The notes beneath the pieces are model-generated. The model was not told the origin of the DNA and searched no databases. It saw only the letters and a list, made by a program, of their open reading frames with translations. Both the position numbers and the translations under genes were made by a program. A stretch of 64,000 bases of DNA, taken from assembly GCA_018292915.2 (NCBI GenBank), contig JACVVK020000150.1, forward strand, positions 774,501 to 838,500. The letters run 5' to 3'. Positions 11,412 to 22,363 of the stretch are shown here, in pieces (position 1 is the stretch's first letter; the number at the start of each line of letters is the position of its first letter). Origin of the DNA: Batillaria attramentaria. Taxonomy: Eukaryota; Mollusca; Gastropoda; Batillariidae.

Positions 11412-12768
11412 GACAAACTGGGGCACACACACAGTCACACACACGCGACCCCCATGGGGATTATCATTCCGTTCATCAGCTTCACACACAGGCGGCGGGC
11501 ACGCCAACGGTACAGGTGTCCCCGTGTCCTTCCCTCCTGTGCTGCACACCAACCGTGACTCAAGCGGCCACCTGTTAACTGCGGACACTCCAATCCACAA
11601 CATACACAAGCGGAACACCAGCATGAGTTTCACGATCACCATATATGTAGTCAAACCGAGCGCGAGTCCAAGTAAACTGAGGAAGGAGTGTCTGATGGAA
11701 AGCTTTCCCTCTTGCAGAGACTTCACGAATACGACCACTTGGTTGAAAGTCGGAAGATGACACAATAGTCATGCTGGACTGTGAACACAGGAAGCAACGT
11801 AGCACCACTTGAACCAACTGCCTCAAGTGACCATCAGAAATTATGTAAGCTCAAAATGTTCATGCAGTCAACACCCTGCTACAATAATTACTGTATAAAG
11901 TATTTAAACAACATAATTGTGTGGTCAGCACAGTATAAATTTATAAATATTGTACACTTTAGCATTCACCCCCCCCCCCCCCCAAACAAAACCAAAAAAA
12001 AGTAATAGTTTATCGAATTGATGATGACTTCAAAAACTTTGTACAGTGTACATTTTACGTACTGTGGGTCTGGAATAAGCTCATGACAGACTGTACTGCA
12101 TGAACCTCACCAAATGTAAAAATTTCAGAAATGACATGGTTAGATATATATTCTTCCTGATAGAACTTGCCTGAGACAAAATTTGTTAACTTTTGTTTCT
12201 GCACTGTGACTAAACTTTGAAAGGGGCTGGGGGGGGGGGGGTGGTGGTGGTGGTTTATATATATTTGGTTCAGGTTTTTATGCCGTGAGAACTTACTTCT
12301 TGACAGTTGAAATGACACCGTTTTAAAGAAAAACGGTTTTAGGTTTATACATGTATACATACATGTATGCATTATTACCTAAGTGGCAAAGCCACTATCA
12401 GGCATCCACAAATTATCTATGCTATGGGGTCAGAAATGATCGCACAGAAAAAAAAATCTCTGCCAAGTGTTTGTAACTAATGTAAGTGCACTTTTGAATG
12501 CCAGTACATGAGCACATGCTTTGAATGATTTTCTTCTTAAGATCAAGCCCTCTCAAACGCTTTAAGCATCATTTTCTGCCAAATCATTGCGCAGAATTTT
12601 CAGGGGGCACAGAAGTCACTAGTCACCCTACCAGAAAAATAAAATCCCTGAAAATGTATGCTACTGGAGGTAAGAGTCTGAATGCTCATGGTATAAACAG
12701 CTTACATGATTAGTTCTCATGGTTTACCATGAAAAGAACAACTTGATGTTTCAATTTTTGCAGTAGCT
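11412..12768. other. No gene seen
   Basis: Mixed sequence with a 14-15 base poly-C (near 11970) and a poly-G followed by GGT units (near 12230). A 198-residue open frame over 11164-11760 starts in the right arm of the fold-back element and shows no family similarity. Confidence 0.5.
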
Positions 12769-12990
12769 CAGCGATCGTCAAATGTGTCAGGACCATGGTA
12801 GCCATTCGGGCTACCGTCCTAAACAAAACTGGTAGCCCGAAAAAAATTCTGGAAGCCGGAGTGGCTGCTAGGTTATGATTCATCTCAGAATTCCTGCTCG
12901 CTATTCGGGCTACCGCTACCGGAGCTTTCACTCGCCCGACGGTAAATTTGGTAGCGAAAGCGAGCGGGCGAGCGCATTTGACAATCGCTG
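12769..12990. mobile_element. Small MITE with hAT-like ends (tentative)
   Basis: The left end CAGCGATCGTCAAATG is matched in reverse by CATTTGACAATCGCTG at the right end. CAG-start tips of this kind are usual for hAT elements. GTAGCT flanks both sides (12763-12768 and 12991-12996), which is 6 of the 8 bases a hAT target duplication should have. The interior repeats TTCGGGCTACC and GGTAGC motifs in both orientations. It is 222 bases and non-coding. Confidence 0.5.
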
Positions 12991-13556
12991 GTAGCTACCT
13001 AGCCGGAGGCTCAGTAGCTATGGCAAAAAAAATGGAAACATCTCGTGGCTTCTTTCGTGGTTAACCACTTCAACTAATCATGTAAGCCCTCTCTCTCTCT
13101 CTCTCATAATAGTTTTTTTAAACTCAGAAATGAATGGGCTAGTCAGTGGAATACTTCCATTTGGTGAAACTGATACTAGATGGTGTTGATGTGCCACAGT
13201 TTTGGGGGGTAAGAACACTTAACTTGGTGCATGTATACCTGACATGGTGTGCCAAAGAATTTAAAACCACAATAATGTGCATCCAGCATACACCGCTGCC
13301 GAAGAAAAGTCTCTGTCGAATGCATAAAATCTGTGCTCTCAATTAAAACTGAGATGCACATAACGTGTATGTATACATGTTCAAGTTATCACTAATATCA
13401 GATACCTATAGAGGTATGTCATGACCACTGCAGAATTGCACCACTGAATTATTCTGTTTTTAGCTTGAGTGTAAAGTGCCCACTGTAGAGTGAGAGTGCC
13501 CACGTTAAAAAAAAAAAAAAGGTTTCCCAAAACATCTGATTTCTTTAATATTAGAG

Positions 13557-13717
13557 GCCTCTAAGTAATGAGGTGGGTGGGGTGGGTGTTTGTGGATTTA
13601 ACGTCCTTTTCCACCACATACGGGTGATATCAAAGACGGTGCAACGATGAAAAAGCCAGCACAAATATTTGGCCCCAGCCGGGATACGAACTCACGTCCC
13701 GAGCCTCTAAGTAATGA
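13557..13717 (-). mobile_element. SINE A, truncated copy with 15-base target duplication
   Basis: The element body is 13572-13702 in minus orientation, from a GGTGGG-rich tail through TTTAACGTCCTTTTCCACC and CAAATATTTGGCCCC to GGGATACGAACTC (B box, antisense). It stops before the A box, so it is truncated in the tRNA-related head. A perfect 15-base duplication GCCTCTAAGTAATGA flanks it (13557-13571, 13703-13717). Confidence 0.88.
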
Positions 13718-16700
13718 TCACATAGAACTTTCTTATTACAATCACATGAATTCACAATGACCAAAATGTATGGCAAATCACTGCACTTCACCACCAAGAT
13801 TACAGCTTTGTTCACGGAAATTCACTCAATCTTACTGAGAAATTTTTCTGGTAAGAATATTTAAAGAATCAGTTTATTTGTATAGGCTCTTTTTGTTAAA
13901 CTCTGCCTGGAGACAGACGTGAGATGGCAGACTCATCACGAGGAATGTACACGCTCCACACAATCAAGACATTGCTGTGACTGTCACTGCCGTGACTGCA
14001 CACTTACTTGACTCTTCATTTTGGGCAGCATCCCCCACTAAGAGCGAGACCTGCTTCAAGCAGGTTGCTATGAACTTATGAAGCAAGTTCTGGTTGTATT
14101 CAGGGATATCAAAAATCATACATTTCCACTGCCTGTTCCCTCCCAAATCCCCAGACCTTCTACTGTTCTAGACACTCTATTTAGTGCATAAATGTTTCAC
14201 TTATAGCTGACAGAATACACTAGTTTAACCAGAACAATAGAAACAACAACAAAAATGAAATTGTGTGGCACAAGTTTATCTTAAGTTTAAATCATGTTCT
14301 GTTATCTAGGACAGAGATAATGAGATGGGAGAACCCTGGGATTGTTTTCTTGCACTAGGTTCACAAAACCGGAACCATCACCAACTCTGTCTCCAAGCTT
14401 GCATGCAGGATGGTTAGCACAGTAGGAGCAAGCGACAGCCTGACTGGAAAAATCAATGCCGGTTCCTTGCCACCCATTTGTGTGCAAATACGTTACGTCC
14501 TCTTCAGCCTCGGCTCCAATCGCCCCAGCCGCTACAGTACTCCCCGTTCTCTGACAGCCCTCTCATGTTCCATCAAGATTAGTTATCTTGCGTTTCATGT
14601 TAATAACTGATAGTATCAACACACCATTCTTATGTGATCTGATCCACTGCTACACAAAATTACTCAGTGAAGGGCCTAATGTAATGTCTAGAGATAGTAA
14701 CGACCTGTTTCACGACAAAGAACCATGGACGGGCGCTAGCACTTGTAGCACACAGCTGCCTAGCGGCCATTCTGGAAAGGCGTGATGGTGCCTTTGGTTG
14801 GCATGGTTACCGGTGAGCCATCCGCATGGTCGTTTGCAATTGGGAGTACACTCTTCTCACGTAACACATGATTCAAGTGCAGATCGATTCATACCCCTCC
14901 CCCCACCCCCCAATTTAGCTTCCATTTGAGTCAGACTGCCCTATTCAGTCTTGCCTACCTAGGATGTAACTCACCGAATGTCATGTCTATAAACTGAACA
15001 TGTAAAAGTGTGCAGACTTTGGGAAAAAACATAACACTGACCCTGACATGGATCTAAAAATACTTGTTAGGGCTTGACACAACTGCACGAATTTTGGTGC
15101 AAGTTTTTAAAATTGCATTTAGCAAACACTTTCCCTCAGCACTGTTGTGACATACATGGTATGTACACTAGATCTGCCAAATGCAACTTCAGAATGCAGG
15201 ATTGTGGTGAACTGAAACATGCAGCTGTTTGATGAACCTGACCTACAAATCTGATTTTTACTACTAGAGTGGACCAAACTTTAAAAAAAAAAACTTCCAA
15301 GCTGCCACGCATAGGCAGGAAACATTAGGTTAGTTTGTCCAGTAAGTGCCAGCAGGCAAACATGATGAAAGATGTCATTGTGTGTATTTTAAGAACAACA
15401 GACACTGACCCATTTAAAAGAAGAGGGGAGAGGTACATGCAGTAGACTAGTACCACTGACTTTTCATGTGAAGATAAAAAGCGTCACCTTCCTTTTGGTA
15501 TGAAGTCCAGTTTTGGCCGTTCCATGGAATGTCAGTCAGTGTATTGTCCGTTCAGTGACTTGTCCGTCAGTGTGTCGTCCGTCGACAAATCGTCCATCGG
15601 CTAATGATCTGGTCACCATACTTAGTTATGGTGGAATCATCATTGCGTCACAGACTAGAGTGATGTCACCAAAACTAAGTGTGTGGTTCCAAAACAACTT
15701 AACTTTTACATCATTTGTGATGAATGTGTAGCTTAAACGCATGGCTAACGCTGACAAGTCACCATAGCAAAAGGTAGGGGAAAGTATATATTTTATATAG
15801 CACATTGATTAACCCTTGAGAGTTCATCTCTTTTCAATATTTTTTTGTTGACAATTTAAGAAAGAAATGTATTAATATTTGTTTGGAATTACTATAGTGC
15901 AGTGAGCTAAAATTTGCTTTGAGAATTTGAGAAAACTGATGGAACCTGAACAGTCTAAAAATTAATTGTAATGATACATGAAACAGTGCAAATTTACACT
16001 ATTAGTATTACAGACCAGGGTCTTGCTTGCTCCTCAACTTTAAATCATTGACAGTAATACTGATTTAACTTTTAAGTATCAATTGTGCATTTTATAATTT
16101 ATAAATTAAATTATTATACACATTATGTGTGACACAGCTGCAGGTGTGACTGATCAAAAATGTTCTGTCATTTGGAACCAAAATTGTCCGGTTGAACCAA
16201 CTGTACACTTTTGAGATTTGGGGAATATTATTCTGCAGCTCTACACACACACACACACACTATATAATATGTGGAAAGTCAGCTGAAGGACTGTTTACAA
16301 ATTTTATGACTTTTGAGCAGATCTATGTATATATATGTGGACCCAGATAGTACAAAAAGTGGATGTGTTCCAAATACTGTGGGAAGTAGGTAAAGCTGAA
16401 AGCGATACCTAGATCTAGGAGATGTGTGCTTTGTATGTCATTGGACAAGTCTGCCTTGCCCTACACTGACTACAACTAGTACAAGCCAGAGGGGAGGTGT
16501 TCATGCCTACATGTATGTGTATACATGTATGTAAGTTGAAAAAGTTAAAAACAAAAAAAACCCAACCCCAATCTTCATAGTTTTTGTTCATTGTTTGCCC
16601 AAACTCAAACTTACTCTTAGCAAATGATAGCCAAATGTGATTCCTATAGTAAAACTGTCATTCACAAATATTTACTGTTTTTTTTTGGGGGGGTCTAATT

Positions 16701-16844
16701 AAGTACTTTGTATTTTCAATTATCTTTAATGATGTGCAACATGACGGTACTGAAGATGTGCTGGTGTGTTTCACAAGCTGTGGAAGTTGGTACAAGGTGT
16801 CCTATGGCAAATCAGTGAAAACCCATGAAGCTTTAGGAGTTAAA
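13718..16844. other. No gene seen; AT-rich, few repeats
   Basis: No exon recognised. Includes an imperfect ~15-base tandem with TGTCCGT motifs (15535-15600), a short (CA)n at 16246-16260 and a poly-T/G run near 16680. Confidence 0.5.
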
Positions 16845-17009
16845 GAAAGCATTACTACCATTACAAGTAATATAATGTGATAGGGAGAGTTCTGTTTTGG
16901 AACAGTTGAGTTAGTGACTGCGCCAGTCTGCCCAAAATATCTTAGAGATTAGTATGGCTCCAAATACAATACACTGAAGGTGGATGACCATGCTAACCAG
17001 GAAAACTCA
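16845..17009 (+). repeat. Dispersed repeat C, copy 2 (first part)
   Basis: Matches 415-565 (CTACCATTACAAG, CTGCCCAAAAT, CTCCAAATACAATACACTG). It is cut at GGAAAACTCAC by SINE B and resumes at 17406. Confidence 0.65.
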
Positions 17010-17010
17010 C

Positions 17011-17405
17011 ATAGGGCGGTCAGTGGTTAAGACTTCACTACCATTACCAATGCGAGAGGTCAGGTTCAAGTCCCACTTGCAGGCAAAGAATTTTTCCTTC
17101 TTGTATATATATATATATATATATCATGTGGCACTGTTCATTCAGGTCAATCGTCCGGGGCTCTCTCTGGGCACTCCGGCTTCCTCCCCCTCTGCTTTGG
17201 AAATATTAAGCCCACAACATTAAAAATAATTGTAATTCTAAATTCCAAAACTTAAATTGCTGAGCTGACCCTTCGTACCACTTGACTGTAATGTGTTCAT
17301 GTCAAGAGTAAGAGAGAATGCATACATGTGCTTCACATGAGCATGCGTGTTTGGTTCAGTTTGTGATGCTTTGAGCCAATTAAAAAAAACTGGGTAAAGC
17401 ACCTT
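17011..17405 (+). mobile_element. SINE B, copy 1
   Basis: tRNA-derived head with A box TCAGTGGTTAAGAC and B box GGTTCAAGTCCCAC, then a ~300-base body including GTTCATTCAGGTCAATCGTC, CTGCTTTGGAAATATTAAGC, TTAAATTGCTGAGCTGACCC and TGCTTTGAGCC. Two further copies share the whole layout (52129-52493; 60700-61090 inverted). A (TA)n run sits at 17103-17124. Confidence 0.85.
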
Positions 17406-17525
17406 CGCAAGCCTGTCTGTGCATGTATTTGTGCATGTGTCTTACTCTTAGTGGTGTGATGCTAGACACCATCAAAACCGCTCTTAACGATCTATGAGCC
17501 CAAAAATGGTAGCAATGGGTCCATT
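17406..17525 (+). repeat. Dispersed repeat C, copy 2 (second part)
   Basis: Matches 662-782: GCAAGCCTGTCTGTGCATGT, CACCATCAAAACcGCTC and ATGGTAGCAATG. The SINE B copy before it separates the two halves. Confidence 0.7.
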
Positions 17526-17684
17526 AAGTCAGGAATAAGTAGTGTAACTGTATGGTCTGCACAGGACACACACACAAACAAAACTTAATTCAGCAATTGC
17601 TGGTTCACAAAATAACATCTTTACTGTTTACGTCTTCTTCAGCTGCTGCTGAGTAAAGCATACTGATTGAGTTTGCACATTATT

Positions 17685-17718
<34 letters not shown>

Positions 17719-18732
17719 AAACAGAGAAAGGTTTGGCGTTTACTACTGACCTCTAAACAAACGCAACTGTCCAAGGGAGAGAACTTGATCCATGGATGGG
17801 AATTCCCTGAAACCCCTACAATGACTGTGGTTGCACCCCTTGGGGAAGTGCGAGGTAAGTGCTAAATTTGGGTATGGGGTTGCATAATTTACCTTAGCAG
17901 CTTCAATTCGCAGGTCAGAATAAGGTCAAAAAAAGAAAAATGCAAAACAAAAGTAACCTACGTTTGTTTCAAAATAGTTCAAATGGATGATGTATTAATG
18001 TACTGCCAAACAACAGCAGGAAGCAAAACAAGGAGGAATGGTCCTATCCCATAAAGCTGTTTCTCCAAATTTCACTTATTTTGTCTGTTTATTGTTGCCG
18101 GTGGCCCCCCCCCCCCCCCCTTCAAGTCTGTAAGACTTACCAAACACACTTGATCCGCTCCACTATAGCGGATCTAGAATCTTAGGATTAGGAAAGAGGG
18201 AGAGAGAGAGATGTCATCAATTCCATGAACTATAACATTTTGACATCAGCTTCACGTACGTCGTCTGAAAGAAGACGCTTGTTCATGTCTTTTGTCGTTT
18301 TGATTTCCCTGTTGGTGTTGTGACTTCCCCGACTGAATTAATTTTTACATAAAATGTGGAAGATGTAGAGGGCTGGTGAAATGTCGGAAGCAGTGACGAT
18401 AGATTTCATGCGTACTATTACTAAACATTTGACTTCAGCCTCACGTACGTCGTCTGACAGACCATGCTTGTTCATGTCTTGTGGTATCCCTATTGGTGTT
18501 GTGCCTTCCCTGACTGAATTAATTTTTACATAAAATCTGGATGATCTAGACAACTGGTGAAACATGGACTTTAATACCTTGGATTGTTTTCATGAAATCG
18601 CAAAATTGGAACTCACTGGGTCGATGCTTCTCACAGGAACTTGAACAAGATGGCCACCAGCCCAATATGTTGTTTCCATTTAATCACCTGCTGTCATCAA
18701 GGTCGTTCTTTTGTAATGCCATGTATTCGGGA

Positions 18733-18735
<3 letters not shown>

Positions 18736-18792
<57 letters not shown>

Positions 18793-18819
18793 CACTCTCT
18801 CTCTCTCTCTCTCTCTCTG
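18736..18819 (+). repeat. (CA)n followed by (CT)n microsatellite
   Basis: About 27 CA units then about 13 CT units, lying between the two short inverted arms GTTGTTTCCATT and AATGGAAACAAC. Confidence 0.95.
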
Positions 18820-19666
18820 AATGGAAACAACTGACCGGGCTTGTCAGACCAACCTTGGTTTTGGAAGAGAGACGTCAAGTTGTTTTCTTTGAAATCTATG
18901 ACGTTTTTCCTCATTGGGATGACGCATAATACATTTGACGTAATAACTTTGACTCGGATACAATTCTTGCAATGAAAGCAGCCCCATGAAAATTGAAGTG
19001 TTGCTGCTGCGCAGTGTTATGATCGAATTTATACCGGCTCAATGTGTCTAACAGACAAGTCTGCGCGGCGAACGTTTTTTCACTATGTGTTATGTCTGCT
19101 GCGCGCGCGCGCACATAGACACACAAAGACATACGCGCACGCACGCACGCACACAGACTTGCGCGAGCCACGTTTGTGCATGTGCTCCATTGAGACCGAT
19201 GTGGTGTTCTCTCACTCTACTATGCTATTGAGTGAGAGTCAGTGGGAAAAACAAAGCTCACTACATCAATGAAACTCCCGCTTTCCCCGTCTACAAATAG
19301 AGAACTTCCGAAAAGTGACGACACACCCCCAAGAAATGCCAGCATCACGTCAATCAAACATGACGTCGGCAAACTGACGCTGATACAGTTTTGCGTCAGT
19401 GCGCGTGTGCCTTTTCTGCGATGTTTGTGAGGCGTGTGGCTTGTGTAGAGGAAATGTGCTTTGAGTACAAATTTTCGAGTCAACTGACGATAACGGCTGC
19501 AGTGAATTTTTCTAATTTTTTTTGTATATTTTTTAGGGCACCCCAGGCTCATTATCTATGTATAGTAGGAGCGATTTTGAGATCTAAAGTGTGTTCACCA
19601 GCACTTTCATCAGGTACGGCTTACGCCAAAAGTATAAATGCGACAGCCTCCAAAATTCACTCAGCT

Positions 19667-20190
19667 GAGAGTCCGTATTCATGCTATCTATGTCCAAAAA
19701 ATGGAGTGGTTTAGGTAAATATTACGCCTTTAAACGCCAGAAAGCCACCTTTTTTTAAAAGGGCAATAACTCGCAAATCATGTGTGCAATCGTACCTGGA
19801 TCGGGCCTTCTATTCAACAATCTTGATTCATTTAGAAACCCCAAATTTGAAATCGATCGGTTCAGTATTTTCGGAGAAATAGGCATCTGAAGTGGGTTCA
19901 CATGCAATGTCAACTCAGGCTCGGTTTACATGAAAACTATAAGAGCGACCATTTTCTAGTAGTGAATCTGTTCAGAGTCCGTATTCAAGCTATCTACTGC
20001 CAAAAAATTGAGTGATTTAAATAAATATTACGCCTGTAAACGAAAGACAACCAACTTGTCTCAAAAGGGCGATGACTCCCAAGTCACTTAAGCAATCATC
20101 ACACGCTTGAATCGTCTAATGTAACATTTTGATATATTTGGATACCCCAAATTCGAAGCCATTCGGTTAAGTATTTTCGAAGAAACGGGC
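19667..20190 (+). repeat. Tandem duplication of a ~310-base segment
   Basis: Two copies begin GAGAGTCCGTATTC (about 19668) and CAGAGTCCGTATTC (about 19974). Both continue through GCTATCTA, AAATATTACGCC, AAAAGGGC(A/G)AT(A/G)ACTC, ACCCCAAATT and AGTATTTTCG. Divergence is considerable, so the duplication is old. Confidence 0.75.
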
Positions 20191-20202
20191 CCGGACACAA
20201 TT

Positions 20203-20205
20203 CAC

Positions 20206-20250
<45 letters not shown>
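20203..20250 (+). repeat. (CA)n microsatellite
   Basis: About 20 CA units with one CG interruption. Confidence 0.93.
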
Positions 20251-20251
<1 letters not shown>

Positions 20252-20942
20252 CCACACAGACGGCACTCAGTGAGGAGAAGCGCGTTCGGCGCAGCATACA
20301 TGCCAGCATCGATGACGCACGTTTTCTTACGTCATTGTCAGAGTTACACTTGCATAATCGTCTCTGCGGGAGATCGGCAGTGACATGCGTTTGTACCACA
20401 GATGCTTGCCCATGAACGTGGAAAATTTAGCCCGTCCTATGATGTTGTTTCCATTACTATGGAAACAACATAAAAAATGGGCTTTTTTTAGCTAAAATCT
20501 CTGTTATTCTTAATATTCAAGAAATAACAGTGCAAAAGTGCCTGTCATATGTGCAGTTGTTACACGTGACAAAAATGCCGGGATGATGAGTAATTTGAAG
20601 AATTTGTTTTCATAGATCTATTGTCAGCCTTATGTACGCAAATGACCCCTACCTCAGAAATATTGTTTTTGCACAAAATCTGTCAGAGCTACAGAGCTGT
20701 GCTACGAACCTATTCAGAATAATTGGATGAACTTCTAAAATCTAGAAAATGAAGGCATTTGAACAACTTTTTCGTCAAAATACGTTACAAGACCGATTTC
20801 TTTAAATAGGCGATAACTCTTCTAAAAACACACAGCAAGAGAAAAAATTGTGAAACCTAACTTTGGAGCAGGTGAATTCCCATTTTATCTCCAAGTAAAA
20901 GGCTCTTCAGCGAGGTGATTTAGGACATAGCCACAATTACAT

Positions 20943-20990
<48 letters not shown>
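20943..20990 (+). repeat. (CA)n microsatellite
   Basis: About 23 CA units inside the palindrome-tagged repeat. The inverted relative has a (GT)n run at the equivalent place (55518-55539), so the microsatellite seed was part of the element. Confidence 0.93.
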
Positions 20991-20993
<3 letters not shown>

Positions 20994-21167
20994 CTGCCAA
21001 AAAGAACGCAGCAGCATTGTGTGCACGTAAGATGTCTATGACGCAGATTTCATTACGTCACTATGTGCGTGAAAGTATGTATTTGTCTGGAGAAACATCA
21101 GTCTTGATTTTAACTCTGAAAGTTGCTGCTGCGTGCTGCAAAATCTGCTCCATCCCATAAAATGATA

Positions 21168-21198
21168 AAGTTGTTTCTCATAGATAGAGAAACAACTT
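21168..21198. repeat. Terminal palindrome of the GTTGTTTC repeat family
   Basis: AAGTTGTTTCTC, seven bases, then GAGAAACAACTT: two perfect 12-base arms. Confidence 0.9.
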
Positions 21199-22291
21199 CA
21201 AAACAAGTCACACGCCCAGCAGTTTACCATTCCATCAGAAAGCTAGCTACGCAATTAGTAACTTGACGATTGCACCCAACCAATTAATGAAGACCTGTGA
21301 TTTACCGACCTTGGCATTTGCTGTAAATGTGTAATGGCTCTGACAATATGCATAAACCCCCTAATAACAATAATTGCCAGGTTGTGTTTCAAAATGTGAG
21401 CTGATAACTGTTACATGAAAACTCAGAACTCCATGTGAGTCTACTCCCCACCAAATAACACCTGCCTCCAGAGGCAAAATGCATAATTAACCAGTAATGA
21501 TAGTGCTGGTAAGTCTGCCACAGCTGAACACTTTTCCTGTTTTTTTTCAACTCATGCACATGGGCTTGCATCTGTGTGTACTCTCTCTCTCTATCTCTCT
21601 CTCTCTCTCTCTCTACCATTTACTTTATTCAAAGTGTTAACATTACACACACATTTTGTTGTATGAATCATTGGCAAAAAAGCAGCCTATTACAGACACA
21701 AGGGCATAAGCTTAGGACCACCAAAATGTTAACAAGTTGCAGATTGTACTACATAACCACCAGTAAACAGCTTGTGTGATGAATGTCAAATGTCAAAACA
21801 CACATACCAGGCTCATAAAACAAGAGCATGGACAGACAGTAGTCCAACTGTTCTTATTAATCATTCCAGTTCTTTGCTGACTTGTACAGCACACATTACA
21901 ATACTGAACCCTACAAAAGTACAAAAATGATTTTTTTTTTTAAAGGTCTGGTTGCCTCAGCGGACACAGATTTCATGAGCAAACAAGTACATGTTCAAAA
22001 AAAAAATCACAGTGGTCTGCTGACTATAAAGACGAGAGATAATATCCCTTACTACTGCCGTACTGATGCTAGTACTTGAAGTTCTTTTGAGGAATATTAT
22101 CATTTGAAGTGTAATCAGCATAATTCTAACACTGTATGTGTTACTTTTAAACAATATAGATTTATCAATCATACATTAAAAAAAAAGAGGTGTGGGCAAG
22201 CACATGTATATTATGCTCTGTGGAGTGCGTGAACAAGTATGGGTATGAAGTGAGACACAAAGAGAGTGTGCGTCTGTGTGTGAACGTGCAT

Positions 22292-22363
<72 letters not shown>

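Larger units (their letters stand above)
18669..20471. mobile_element. Inner insertion bounded by GTTGTTTCCAT / ATGGAAACAAC
   Basis: This block is absent from the inverted relative at 55-57 kb, where the matching flanks (AGTTCCAATTTTGC and ATTAAGAATA) are nearly adjacent. Its outer ends are GTTGTTTCCATT (18669-18680) and ATGGAAACAAC (to 20469-20471). A further inverted AATGGAAACAAC lies at 18820-18831, and GTTGTTTCCAT at 20444-20454, so the ends themselves look duplicated and inverted. Confidence 0.5.
18031..21198 (+). mobile_element. Palindrome-tagged repeat, copy 1 (with a related inner insertion)
   Basis: Left end AGGAGGAATGGTCC...AAGCTGTTTCTCC and right end ATCTGCTCCATCCC...AAGTTGTTTCTC correspond in inverted orientation to the two ends of 55309-56902. 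Shared interior includes a 189-base tandem duplication (CACGTACGTCGTCTGA at 18253 and 18442) and, near the right end, GCGATAACTCTTC and the TGACGCAGATTTC segment. Compared with the other copy, about 1.8 kb (18669-20471) is extra and is itself bounded by GTTGTTTCCATT/AATGGAAACAAC arms. No open frame of a known transposase is seen. Family not recognised. Confidence 0.65.

Noticed and set aside
11164..11760. 198-residue plus-strand frame
   Set aside because: It begins in the non-coding right arm of the fold-back element and has no recognisable domain.
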